From the NCBI GenBank assembly GCA_963834725.1, contig CAWICN010000001.1, positions 2,542,001-2,606,000 of the forward strand: 64,000 nucleotides of DNA. Direction: 5' to 3'. Both the position numbers and the translations under genes were made by a program. This document shows, one piece after another, positions 9,022 through 18,166 of the stretch. Below the pieces are notes generated by a model. It saw only the letters and a list, made by a program, of their open reading frames with translations. It ran no database searches and was not told where the DNA came from. Numbering within the stretch: the first letter of the stretch is position 1; the number at the start of each line of letters is the position of its first letter. Origin of the DNA: PALSA-693 sp963834725. Lineage in GTDB: Bacteria > Actinomycetota > Acidimicrobiia > Acidimicrobiales > Palsa-688.

Positions 9022-9795
9022 GTGGCCGTTGATGTGAAACCGATCGGCGCACCCCTGGCCACGGCGGCCAAGGCCGCCGTGGCGACCGAGCGCGGCCGGC
9101 GGACTCGCGCTCGATTGGTCGAGGCCGCCCACCGGGTCTTTGAGCACGACGGCTTCCTCAACGCCCGCATCACCGACATTGCCCGGACCGCGAATGTGGC
9201 CCACGGGACCTTCTACACCTACTTCCCTTCCAAGGAGGCGATCTTCCAGGAAGTGATCACCGAGGTCCGGGACGACCTTCTGGCGAGCGAGCACCCGGCG
9301 AGGACGGGTCGGGGCCAGGGAGGAGCCGGGCCCATCGAGCGGATCGAGGCCGCCAACCGAACCTATCTGGCTGGTTACCGTCGCAACGCCAAGCTGCTGG
9401 GGCTCCTGGAGCAGGTGTCGACATTTAACGACGATTTTCGGCAGATGCGCCTGGATATGCGACGGCCGTTTCTGATCCGGGCGGCCCAGTCCATCAAGGG
9501 TTGGCAGGCCGAGGGGCGGGCCGACCCCGACCTCGACCCATGGTACGCGGCAAGTGCGCTGTGCAACATGGTGGACCGCTTCGCCTATACCTGGCTGGTG
9601 CTCGGCGAGTATTTCGAAGAGGATCAAGCGGTGGAAACTCTCACCCGGCTGTGGGTGCAGGCCATCCAGTTGCGACCGGCCCAGGCGCAACCGGCTCACA
9701 TGCAACCGGCCCAGGTGCAACCGGCCCACGTGCAACCGGCCCAGATGCAACCGGCCCAGACGAAGGGACGCTCCTCCGGAGGCCGGGGCCGATGA
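9022..9795 (+). CDS. TetR/AcrR-family transcriptional regulator
   Basis: A 257-residue regulator. The N-terminal HTH is clear (about residues 25-75: RTRARLVEAAHRVF, then ITDIARTANVAHGTFYTYF). The C-terminal part is an all-helical ligand domain, and the last 40 residues are a low-complexity tail of five-residue QPA[QH]x repeats ending in a basic SSGGRGR segment. The GTG start has AGGAGG at 9006-9011, 10 bases upstream. Its position between the cyclase/importer arm and the second synthetase/oxidoreductase arm suggests it controls both, probably as a repressor answering to a CoA ester or the free acid. That role is inferred. Confidence 0.9.
   Translation: MAVDVKPIGAPLATAAKAAVATERGRRTRARLVEAAHRVFEHDGFLNARITDIARTANVAHGTFYTYFPSKEAIFQEVITEVRDDLLASEHPARTGRGQGGAGPIERIEAANRTYLAGYRRNAKLLGLLEQVSTFNDDFRQMRLDMRRPFLIRAAQSIKGWQAEGRADPDLDPWYAASALCNMVDRFAYTWLVLGEYFEEDQAVETLTRLWVQAIQLRPAQAQPAHMQPAQVQPAHVQPAQMQPAQTKGRSSGGRGR
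9676..9761 (+). repeat. 15-bp tandem repeat encoding the TetR C-terminal tail
   Basis: Five full units of the form CCGGCCCAGRTGCAA plus a partial sixth run head to tail and stay in frame, so unit-number changes would only lengthen or shorten the tail. Units differ at two or three positions, mainly CAG/CAC and RTG/GCG. Confidence 0.85.
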
Positions 9796-9835
9796 CTGGT
9801 CCTGTGCGCTTCCCGGCCGCGAACTGGCCGGGGGC

Positions 9836-11500
9836 TCAGCTCCGGTTGGCCGGCTGGCGCAGCTCCCGCCTGAGAATCTTGCCCGTGACTGTCTTCGGCA
9901 ACTCGTCGACGAACTCCACCAGCCGCGGGTATTTGTAGGCGGCCATCCGCTCCTTGCAGAAGGAGATCAACTCGTCAGCCTCGACCGACTGGCCGGCCCG
10001 CAGGCTGACGACAGCCTTTACGGTCTCGCCGCGATACGCGTCGGGGACGCCGATCACCGCTGCCTCGCGCACCGCGGGGTGCTGGTAGAGCACATCCTCA
10101 ACCTCGCGGGGCCACACCTTGTATCCCGCCACGTTGATCTGGTCCTTCTTCCGGTCGACGATGTAGAACCAGCCATCGGCGTCCATGTACCCCACGTCGC
10201 CGGTACGCAGCCGCCGGCCGCCCAGGGCATTTTCGGTCTCCGCGGGCTTCTCCCAGTAGCCGGCCACCACCTGGGGGCCCTCAGTGACCAGCTCGCCGAT
10301 CTCGCCCGCAGGGAGGTCGGCACCGTCCTCACCGACGATCCGGACGACGGTGTTGAAGATTGGCACCCCCACGGACAGTGCGCCCGAGGTCGGGTCGACC
10401 GGGGCGTCCGCGCCGAGCGGCACGGCATGGGACGGCGAGGTCGTCTCGGTGAGGCCGTAGATGTTGTGGATGTAGGGGCCCAGACGATTCTGGAACTCGA
10501 TCACCGTGCTCGGCGGGATCGGTGCTCCGCCGGAGTAAGCCTTCTGCAGGGACGCGAAGTCCTCCGCCGTCGCCCCGGGGGCGTTCATGAAGGCGATGAA
10601 AACGGTGATCGACCCCACCGTGAAGGTGGGCCGGGTCTCCCGGATGACATCGAGCATCATCGCCGGCTCGAAACGATAGGCCAGCACCAGCGTCGCAGGC
10701 AGCAAAAAGGCGATCGCGATATGGCCGATCAGGCCGGTGATGTGGAACAGCGGCGCGACTCCGAGGACGATGTCATCGGATGTCAGCTTCATCCAGTCCC
10801 GGTAGCTCTGGGCGTTGAAGACGATGTTGCGGTGCGTGGTCATGGCGCCCTTCGGGGGGCCCGTTGTGCCCGACGTGTAGGTCAGGAACGCCACGTCCTC
10901 GGGGCCGAGCCCCGGAGCGGCCGGGTGCTGGCCGCGGTACTTCTCGACCAGGGCCGCGAAATCGTGAACGCCGTCCGGGATCCGGTCGAAGCGGCCGACG
11001 AATACCCTTGGATCGGAACGGGTCTGAAAGCCGGTCTCAGACGCGCAGATGACGGTCTTGACCGCGGTCGAGGGCACGACCTGTTTCGCGTACTGCTCGT
11101 ACAGGTCGGGGTGGCACACGAGCGCTGAGGCCCCGGAGTCCTCGAGCAGCACCCGGAGCTCATGGTCCTTGTTCATCGGGTTGATCGACACCATGATCCC
11201 GCCTGCCTTCCAGCAGGCGAGCATGCAGACGACGAAGTGCGGGACGTTTTGCAGATACACGCCGAGGCGGTCGCCGGCGTTGAAGCCCAGATCGACCAGA
11301 CCCGCGGCGAGCGCGTCACTGATCTCGTCCACCTCGCGCACCGACAGGCTCCCGTCGAAATAGCGGATCAATGTCGCGTCCGGGGCGCGCCCGACGCTGG
11401 CCTCCCACATGGCCAGCGCGGTCGGGTATTCGACCTCCAGGTCAGGCGGGACGTCCGGGTTGTATCGAGCGAGCCACGGGCGATCGTCGTAGACACTCAT
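9836..11500 (-). CDS. AMP-forming acyl-CoA synthetase (second copy)
   Basis: A 554-residue ANL enzyme. Seen: P-loop YTSGTTGPPKG, gate region YGLTETTSP, hinge DRKKDQINVAGYKVWPREVE and catalytic lysine in PKTVTGKILRREL. It is only distantly similar to the synthetase at 1243-2766, so it is probably not a recent duplicate and may act on a different acid. It is convergent with tetR and lies downstream of the oxidoreductase genes on the same strand, separated from them by an array of 19-bp repeats. Confidence 0.92.
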   Translation of the reverse strand: MSVYDDRPWLARYNPDVPPDLEVEYPTALAMWEASVGRAPDATLIRYFDGSLSVREVDEISDALAAGLVDLGFNAGDRLGVYLQNVPHFVVCMLACWKAGGIMVSINPMNKDHELRVLLEDSGASALVCHPDLYEQYAKQVVPSTAVKTVICASETGFQTRSDPRVFVGRFDRIPDGVHDFAALVEKYRGQHPAAPGLGPEDVAFLTYTSGTTGPPKGAMTTHRNIVFNAQSYRDWMKLTSDDIVLGVAPLFHITGLIGHIAIAFLLPATLVLAYRFEPAMMLDVIRETRPTFTVGSITVFIAFMNAPGATAEDFASLQKAYSGGAPIPPSTVIEFQNRLGPYIHNIYGLTETTSPSHAVPLGADAPVDPTSGALSVGVPIFNTVVRIVGEDGADLPAGEIGELVTEGPQVVAGYWEKPAETENALGGRRLRTGDVGYMDADGWFYIVDRKKDQINVAGYKVWPREVEDVLYQHPAVREAAVIGVPDAYRGETVKAVVSLRAGQSVEADELISFCKERMAAYKYPRLVEFVDELPKTVTGKILRRELRQPANRS

Positions 11501-11511
11501 CTCTAGCCTCC

Positions 11512-11568
11512 GTTACTCGAACCAGGCTCTGTTACTCAAACCAGGCTCTGTTACTCAAACCGGGCTCT
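11512..11568. repeat. Three tandem 19-bp repeats upstream of the second acyl-CoA synthetase
   Basis: Three head-to-tail copies of GTTACTCRAACCRGGCTCT occupy 11512-11530, 11531-11549 and 11550-11568, each differing at one position or none. They fill the gap between the oxidoreductase stop and the synthetase start, so they lie in the leader of the latter. No hairpin was seen in the unit. Confidence 0.85.
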
Positions 11569-11580
11569 GGGGACCGTATC

Positions 11581-14458
11581 TCATTTTCGGTACGCCTTAC
11601 GCTTCGGCTTAACCGGGCGCATCAGGAACTCAGGTCGCCGTTGACCTCCGGGTCCAGTGGTGGCCCGGGTCAGGGCCAGCCATTCCTGGTAGACCTGGCG
11701 GGAGCGGCGCCGGTCCACGTACACGTCGCCGTAGCGGTCTCCGGGCCGGGTGGACTCGAGGCTGATCTTCTGCAGCCAGCAGTTCATGCCTGAGAGGGGG
11801 TCCGGTTGCACGGGGAACGCGAGATTCTGGTGGACACCCGGGTCGGTCCAGAAGACCCGCTCGGAGTCGGGATCGCCGGAGGTAAATGGCTCGACGCCGC
11901 GCCGATAACGCAGGAGCCACGTGTCGGGGCCATCCGGATGGGTGAGGTCGACCTGGCCGGTCACCCAGCGGCTGCCGTCCTCCTCGTGAAGGCGCCAGCG
12001 GCCCATGTGGTGGCTGAGGGCGCAGACCCCGGGACGAATGGCTTCGGTGATCCACACCCGGGCCACGAAGTACCCGATAGTGGTAGTGACCCGGACGAGA
12101 CCGCCGGTGCTCTGGTGGTGGCGGGCGGAATCGGCGGGATTCAGCCACAGCGGGTGGCTATTGGCGATCTCGTTGAGATATTTGGCGTTCCCGGAGCGGG
12201 TGTGCACGAGCACCGGGAGCCGGAAGGTGGGGACCAGGACCAGCTCACCGGACTCGAGGTCGATGCGGCGGCGGGAGATGTGGGACTCGATATACCCGGG
12301 GGTCGCGTACTCGGGCCAGCCCCAGTCCCGCAACGAGGTGGAGTAGATCTCCAGCCGGCGGGACGGGGTGGGGAAGCCGAGGGTGACGGTGCCGTCGTCG
12401 TGGCGGAGCCCGAGTGATCCGGCTTCGCCGATCAGCGGGGGTTCGGCGTCGGGGCCAGACCGACGGCGGAGGACCCCCTGTGGGTCGGCTTCCGCCCCCT
12501 CGAGCTCGTCCGCTCCCAGTTGCCGCTCGTCGAGACGGTAGACGGGATCGCCAACGGCCACAGCCCCGAACTTGCGCATGTACTCGAGGCAGGTCAGCCC
12601 GGCCCGGGCGGCCTTCTCGGGGAGTCCGGGCACCTGGTTCTCGAAGATCCACCGGTAGTACTCGTCGACGGTGATCTTCTCTCCGGGGTGGTAAGGGGAC
12701 TCGAAGTGCCGGCGGATGCCGAGAGCTCCGTCGGGGTCGATGCGCCACGACAGCTCGAACCAGAACTCGTTCTCCTCCCACACTTCGCCGGGGTTGGCGT
12801 CGCGGGTGTCGGCAACGGGGCGGCCCATCTTTTCCATGGCCACCCGCCGTACTGGCTGACGAAAGCTCAGCCACCTCCCGGCGTGGGTCTCATAGGACAT
12901 GGTGTCGTGACGCTCGGCGGCGTGACCCATGGGCAGGACGTAGTCGGCAAAGGCAGCCGTCTCCGACCAGGTCGGGGTTAACGCGACGTGCAACCCGACC
13001 TTCTCCTCGTCGGTGAGGGCATCCAGCCAGGTGAACCCGTCGGGGGCCGTCCAGACCGGGTTCCATACCCGGGAGAAGTACACCTCCAGCCGGCCCCGGC
13101 CCTCCTCGAGAAAGTGCGGGAGCAGGATGGACATCTCGTTGGTCGCCAGCGGGTATTCGGGGGGCCAGGTCAGCTCGTTCCAGTGGTCGTGGGCCTCCGG
13201 CCGGCTCGGCCCTTCAGGGACGAGCTTGTCCCACCCGTTCGGACTGGTGCCACCGACAGTGCCGATGCTGCCGGTCAGGGCCAGCAGGAACCATAGGGCC
13301 CGGGCCACCTGCCAGCCGCCCAGGTTGCCGGCGCACGCGGCGCGCCACACATGGGCGGACAAGCGGTGCTCGCAGCCGGCCACCAGCCGGGCCAGCTCCT
13401 CGATCCGTTCCACCTCGATCTGCGCCTGGCGCGCCGGCAAATTCGAAGGTGAAACTGGCGTAGTCCGATTCGAGTCGGTCGAGGAAGAGGTCGAAGGCGG
13501 CGTCGTCGGCCCCAGAGTCAGGAGCCGGAGCGCGAGGGCCGAGAGAGTCAGGGGGAGCGGCGTCAGGATGGACATTGGTCAGGTACTCGCGCCAGTTGAA
13601 CCAGCGCCGGACGTACTCCCGGTCGATCTGGCGGGTGCGCAACAGGTGCGAGGCCACCGCCAGGAGAATGGCGGCCTCCGAGCCCGGCCACGGAGAGACC
13701 CAGAGGTCGGCCTGGGCGGCGGTGTTGGACAGTCGGGGATCGACCACGACCAGCTTGGCGCCGTCGAGCTTGGCCTCGACGATCCGCTGGGCGTGCGGGT
13801 TGAAGTAGTGGCCCGCCTCCAGGTGGCTCGACAGGAGCAATATCACCTTGGCGTTGGCATAGTCGGGGCTGGGCCGGTCATAACCGGTCCACAGGGTGAT
13901 CCCGAAGCGGGCCCCCGAGGAGCAGAGGTTCGTGTGGCTGTTGTGCCCGTCGACGCCCCAACAGGCCAGGAACCGCTCGGCAAAGCCGTCCTCGCCCGGC
14001 CGACCGACGTGGTACATGACCTCCTCGGGCCGGCCCAGGGCGATACACCGGCGGATCCGTCCGGCGATATCGTCGAGCGCCTCGTCCCAGGAGACGGGCT
14101 GCCAATCTCCGCTTCCTCTCGGCCCGACTCTCCGCAGGGGATGCAGGATTCGTTCGGGGTCATCAAGCTGATTGACCGTCGCCGGGCCCTTGGCGCAGTT
14201 GCGGCCCCGCGAGCCGGGGTGAGCCGGGTTGCCTTCCAGCTTGCGGATGGACAGGTCCGACTTGTCGACGTAGGCGAGCAGCCCGCAGCCCGACTCGCAG
14301 TTGAAGCACGTGGTGGGGACCAGCATGTATTCGCGGGGCACCTTGCGCGGATGGGCCCGGGCGTCGTGCTCGACGTGGTGGTCCCAGTTCTCCACCGGCG
14401 GGAAGCTGGACAGCTGCTCGTGCCGGCGAGCGCCGGGCAGCGGGACCGTTTCGCTCAC
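11581..14458 (-). pseudogene. Molybdopterin oxidoreductase catalytic subunit, frame-disrupted
   Basis: Two overlapping frames together encode one DMSO-reductase-superfamily subunit of about 955 residues. The N-terminal frame (from 14458) has the FeS motif CFNCESGC followed by a fourth cysteine in GRNCAKGP, and NLCSSGA is a likely Mo-ligand segment. It is coherent to ASFTFEFA. The second frame picks up at AQIEVERIEELARL and runs to the C-terminal dinucleotide-binding region. The switch, near 13430-13445, needs a +1 step, so it is one extra base or two missing. The GTG start overlaps the stop of the FeS/NrfD gene (GTGA). No twin-arginine signal was seen, so an inward-facing enzyme is likely. 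A phenylacetyl-CoA-oxidoreductase-like role is possible but unproven. Confidence 0.85.
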
Positions 14459-16071
14459 GACAGCGGTACGTCCTGGCCGGCCCGCACGAACACCGACTCA
14501 TAGGCCAGCAGCGACACCTGGCCGAGCAGGCCACCGAGGGCGGCCCGGCGCAACCGGCGGCCCTTGACAGCAGGCAGGGCCAGGCTGGCGGCCAGCGCAC
14601 CTACCCCCACCACCCCCGCCCAGAACAGTCTCCGGTACCGGCCGCGGGTGATCATCCGGGCCGCCAGAGCGGCCTGCCTGGTCTCGTGGCCGCGACCGAA
14701 CTCGACGACCAGAGCGGCTCCGTTGGCGGCGGTGGCGCCGACGAAGGCGCCCGCCAGGGCGCGGGTCACCGGCACCGGACCACCGGTCAGGGCAGACAGG
14801 GCGAGCAGCACGCCCGACCCCGCTTGCACCGCCTGGATGAGGAGGTGCGGCAGCAGCACCCTGGACTGCCACAGATCCCGGCCTTCGGCCTGGGCGAAGA
14901 GGAAGGCGGTGTATCCGGCCGCCGCGGCCCCCGACGGCAGGGCGATGAGGCGCAGACCGGACAGGAGGGCGGCGAACGCGCCCGGGGCAAGGACGCCGGC
15001 CGACTCGGCCAGCGCCGCGGCCAGCCAGCCGCCAGCGACCGCGGCGTAGCCGGCCAGGCACACCGACCCCCAGAACAGCCACGACCGCGGATTTGGCTTG
15101 GTGAAGATGTACAGAAACCGCTCGGGGCGCTTGAGGTCCCAAACCAGGAGGGCCCCCGTCGCGGCGGTGGCGCCGACGGCGATGGCGGGTGCGGCCACCC
15201 TGAGCACGCCGGCGGGCGGCACGCCGGCCAGAAGTACGCCGGAGGTCACGAGCAGCGCTCCTGATCCCATACCTTTGGTCCACAGGTAGGTCGTCACCCT
15301 CCAGCCCCACGGCCGGGGATGGGCCGTGTTGAGCGTGGTGCGGGCGCCCGTCGCCGGGTCAGGGATCAGGGCTGCCCCAGAGATCCGGGCTGCGTCAGAG
15401 ATCAGGGCTGCGTCAGAGATCAGGGCTGCCTCGGAGATCAGGTCAGGCGCCACCGCCTGGCGCTGCGGGTCCGGCTCGGCCCACAGATACGAGCTGTCCA
15501 CCGGGGCCAGGGTCGGGTCGAGCACGGCCCCCTCGGCGCCGAGGTAGAAGACGTTCGGGCCGGTGTTCTGCTCCGGAGCCCGCACCGCCGTCGGGTAGGT
15601 GGCGACCAGCCGGGCGATACCGCTCTCCGGCTGGTCCAGATCGCCAGCCCAGATCGAGTGGGTCGGGCACACCACCACGCATGCGGGCTCCAGGCCGTCG
15701 TCGACCCGGTGGGCACAGTAATTGCACTTCGCAGCGGTGTGGGTGTCCTCGTCGATGTAAATGGCGTCATACGGGCAGCCCTGCATGCAGCTCTTGCAGC
15801 CGATGCAGCGAGACGAGTCGAAGTCGACGATCCCGTCGTCCCGCTTGAAGAGGGCCTTCGTAGGGCAGATGGCGACGCACGGCGCGTCGCTACAGTGGTT
15901 GCAGCGCATCACCCCGAACGCCCGGCTCGACGCCGGCCACTCCCCCCGGTCGACGTACTTGACCCAGGTCCGGAACTGACCGACCGGAATCTGGTGCTCA
16001 ACCTTGCAGGCCACCGTGCAGGCGTGGCAGCCGATGCAGGTCCGCTGATCGATGACGAAGCCGTAGCGCAC
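14455..16071 (-). CDS. Fused four-cluster ferredoxin and NrfD-type membrane subunit
   Basis: A 538-residue electron-transfer subunit for the molybdoenzyme encoded next. Residues 1-190 hold four 4Fe-4S motifs (CIGCHACTVAC, CNHCSDAPCVAICP, CIGCKSCMQGCP and CNYC...CVVVCP), as in PsrB/DmsB-like proteins. A linker with six-residue ISDAAL repeats follows, then roughly eight hydrophobic segments of a PsrC/NrfD-type quinone-interacting anchor. These two parts are usually separate genes, so the fusion is notable. The start MRYGFVIDQRTCIGC is standard. Electrons would pass from the Mo site through the clusters to menaquinone, or in reverse. Confidence 0.9.
   Translation of the reverse strand: MRYGFVIDQRTCIGCHACTVACKVEHQIPVGQFRTWVKYVDRGEWPASSRAFGVMRCNHCSDAPCVAICPTKALFKRDDGIVDFDSSRCIGCKSCMQGCPYDAIYIDEDTHTAAKCNYCAHRVDDGLEPACVVVCPTHSIWAGDLDQPESGIARLVATYPTAVRAPEQNTGPNVFYLGAEGAVLDPTLAPVDSSYLWAEPDPQRQAVAPDLISEAALISDAALISDAARISGAALIPDPATGARTTLNTAHPRPWGWRVTTYLWTKGMGSGALLVTSGVLLAGVPPAGVLRVAAPAIAVGATAATGALLVWDLKRPERFLYIFTKPNPRSWLFWGSVCLAGYAAVAGGWLAAALAESAGVLAPGAFAALLSGLRLIALPSGAAAAGYTAFLFAQAEGRDLWQSRVLLPHLLIQAVQAGSGVLLALSALTGGPVPVTRALAGAFVGATAANGAALVVEFGRGHETRQAALAARMITRGRYRRLFWAGVVGVGALAASLALPAVKGRRLRRAALGGLLGQVSLLAYESVFVRAGQDVPLS
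15364..15442. repeat. 18-bp tandem repeat in the FeS-NrfD linker
   Basis: Four copies of GATCAGGGCTGCGTCAGA with few changes, plus a partial copy, encode the ISDAAL repeats between the ferredoxin and membrane parts of the fusion protein. The reading frame is kept throughout. Confidence 0.8.
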
Positions 16072-16131
16072 TCAGGTCTCCGGTCCTAGTCGGCCCCTAC
16101 GTTCGGTGCCGCGGCAGAACGATCGCCTTCT

Positions 16132-16189
16132 CATCTGGCGGTCTGGTCTTCCCATCTGGCGGTCTGGTCTTCCCATCTGACGGTCGGTC
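16132..16189. repeat. 21-bp tandem repeat at the 3' end of the P450 gene
   Basis: Two exact copies of a 21-bp unit beginning CATCTGGCGGTCTGG lie at 16132-16152 and 16153-16173. A diverged third copy from 16174 runs into the P450 stop codon. They separate the P450 from the FeS/NrfD gene downstream. Confidence 0.8.
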
Positions 16190-17402
16190 AGGCCGACCGC
16201 GGCCCGGGACGGAAACGAACCGGGAGGTGCTTCAGGCCAGAAATGAAGTTCGACTCGAGCCAGACCGGCTCGCCGGCGAACTCCAACCCGTCCATCCTCG
16301 TGAAGATCTCGCCCAGGAGCTCCTCGATCTCGATCCGGGCGATGTGGGCACCGAGGCAGAAGTGCGGGCCGCCACCGCCGAAGGCGACGTGGTCGTTGGG
16401 CTTCCGCGTCAGGTTGAAGCGTTCGGGATCCTCGAACGCTTCGGGATCACGGTTCGCCGCGCCGTAATACATGACGACCTTGTCGCCGGCTGCGACCTTC
16501 TTGTCGCCAAGGGTCACCGCCTCCTTCGCCGTCCGGCGCATGTAGACCACGGGGCTCACCCAGCGGAGCATCTCCTCGATGCCGGATGCCAGAGTGCCGT
16601 CCACGTCGTCTCGCAGCCTCGACATCTCGTCGGGCTGCTCCAGCAGCGTGTGGACGCCGCCGGTCACCAGGTTGCGCGTCGTGTCTCCGGCGGCGTCGAC
16701 GAGAAGGATGAAGTACAGGTTGAAGTCGATCTCGTCGATCGGGACGCCGTCGATCTCGCCGTTGGCGATCATGCTGGCGATGTCGTCGGTCGGTTGGGCC
16801 CGCTTCTTCTCCCACACCTGATGGGCGTAGTTGAACATCGTGGCGACCGCGTTCATCGCCGCTTCCGGCGGCTGGCTGCCGGGCGCAGCGTGGATGGCTT
16901 CGGTCAACGGGTAGAGCGCCACGCCGTCCTCGAGCGGTATGCCGAGCAGGTCGGCCAGCACGTAGGAGGGCATGAGACCTGCAACCTCGTCAGCCAGGTC
17001 GCACTCGCCGCCCTCGATCACCCCATCGACGATCATCCTCGCCAGTTCACGAATCCTCGGGCGCAGCAAGCGGGCGGCGCGAGGGATGAACCGAGAACTG
17101 ATCAGCTTTCGCTTCGCGGTGTGGCGGGGCGGATCGGTGGTCAGGAACATCTGGTGATCAAGGTCTTCGAGGCCCTGGCCGTCGGGGATCATAATGGTCG
17201 GCTCGGAGGAAAAGATCTCCGGGGTCCGCCCCACGAACTTCACGTCCCGATGGCGGGTGACGGCCCAGAAGCCCGGCCCACCGGGCTCCTCGTGCCAGTG
17301 GACGGGATCGTGTTCGCGCAGCCAACGGAATTGCGTGTGCGGCTGGCCGTGGGCGAAAGAGCCCGCTGACCACAGATCGATCGTGGGCGCCAAGGTACTC
17401 AC
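16188..17402 (-). CDS. Cytochrome P450 monooxygenase
   Basis: A soluble bacterial P450 of about 404 residues. Seen: the I-helix oxygen motif AAGDTT, the ExxR motif in EEMLRW, and the heme loop FGGGGPHFCLGAHIARIE with the thiolate cysteine. The GTG at 17400-17402 is chosen because it gives the usual length and starts MSTLAPTIDLWS. A longer frame opens at 17561 but would overlap the divergent gene and adds low-complexity sequence. No ferredoxin gene lies next to it, so redox partners come from elsewhere. It probably hydroxylates an intermediate of the locus. The similar CYP124/125/142 group acts on lipids and terpenoids, but no subfamily is assigned. Confidence 0.9.
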   Translation of the reverse strand: MSTLAPTIDLWSAGSFAHGQPHTQFRWLREHDPVHWHEEPGGPGFWAVTRHRDVKFVGRTPEIFSSEPTIMIPDGQGLEDLDHQMFLTTDPPRHTAKRKLISSRFIPRAARLLRPRIRELARMIVDGVIEGGECDLADEVAGLMPSYVLADLLGIPLEDGVALYPLTEAIHAAPGSQPPEAAMNAVATMFNYAHQVWEKKRAQPTDDIASMIANGEIDGVPIDEIDFNLYFILLVDAAGDTTRNLVTGGVHTLLEQPDEMSRLRDDVDGTLASGIEEMLRWVSPVVYMRRTAKEAVTLGDKKVAAGDKVVMYYGAANRDPEAFEDPERFNLTRKPNDHVAFGGGGPHFCLGAHIARIEIEELLGEIFTRMDGLEFAGEPVWLESNFISGLKHLPVRFRPGPRSA

Positions 17403-17542
17403 GTTCCCGGACTCTACTTTGCCGGAGCGGCTGGCGGTCAAGGTCGGCGCGACGCCGCCGGCGGCGGCCGGCGTTGCGCCATTATGTGGGGAGGGCAGAC
17501 CACATGCTCGCCCATGCTCGCCATCGATGACAGGAGCCGTCC

Positions 17543-18112
17543 ATGCACATGCGTCGACCATCTTCGCCGCGGTTGGAGCCGATCCCGGAAGTGGCCGCCC
17601 GGGCCCGTGAGCAGATGGCTGAATCGCCGGCCAATGCGGTGAACGTCAGGGCCACGCTGGCTCATAACCGGGTCGTGTCGCGGGCCGTGGGGAACTGTGC
17701 CGGGGCGATCCTCAATGAGGGGACCGTTGCCGCCCGCCAGCGAGAACTGGCCATCTTGCGCATGGGCTGGAACTGCCAGGCGGTGTACGAATTCGGCCAG
17801 CACACGTTGTTCGGCCGATCGGTGGGGCTCCGCGATGAGGAGATCTGGCTCGTGACCCGTCCTCTGTCGGAGGGATCCTGGGCGCCCGCCGACCGCGCCG
17901 TGCTGCAATTGGCCGATGATCTCTACACCGACGATTGCGTGAGTGACGCCACGTGGACAGAAGCGTGCCACCACTTCACTCCTTCCGAGGTCGTCGAGTT
18001 CATCGCCGCGGCCGGGTGTTACCGGATGGTGTCAGGTCTGCTCAACTCTTGCGGCGTGGCTCTTGACGAAGGCGTCCCCGGCTGGCCGGCTCCGGATCAC
18101 ACCCATACCTGA
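17543..18112 (+). CDS. Carboxymuconolactone decarboxylase/AhpD-like protein
   Basis: A 189-residue helical protein of the CMD family, actinobacterial type, shown by RQRELAILRMGWNCQAVYEFGQH. The CxxC redox pair of true AhpD is absent, so peroxidase-partner function is unlikely. Such proteins occur widely in CoA-dependent degradation clusters with unclear function. It is divergent from the P450, and the two starts are about 140 bases apart. The stop codon falls inside a 20-bp tandem repeat. Confidence 0.8.
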   Translation: MHMRRPSSPRLEPIPEVAARAREQMAESPANAVNVRATLAHNRVVSRAVGNCAGAILNEGTVAARQRELAILRMGWNCQAVYEFGQHTLFGRSVGLRDEEIWLVTRPLSEGSWAPADRAVLQLADDLYTDDCVSDATWTEACHHFTPSEVVEFIAAAGCYRMVSGLLNSCGVALDEGVPGWPAPDHTHT

Positions 18113-18151
18113 TAGCACCCGGACCTGCCTGATAGCACCCGGACCTGATAG
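18108..18151. repeat. 20-bp tandem repeat spanning the end of the AhpD-like gene
   Basis: Two exact copies of CCTGATAGCACCCGGACCTG (18108-18127 and 18128-18147) and a partial third. Each copy carries TGA TAG. The first supplies the stop codon of the AhpD-like gene, so the repeat sits exactly at the gene end, between convergent genes. Confidence 0.8.
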
Positions 18152-18166
18152 TCCCTCGCTCGGTCT

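Noticed and set aside
13430..13445. Programmed ribosomal frameshift in the molybdoenzyme gene
   Set aside because: No slippery heptamer or downstream structure was found, and this family is not known to use recoding.
9676..16189. Tandem arrays considered as a CRISPR
   Set aside because: Units are contiguous without spacers, differ between arrays, and no cas genes are present.
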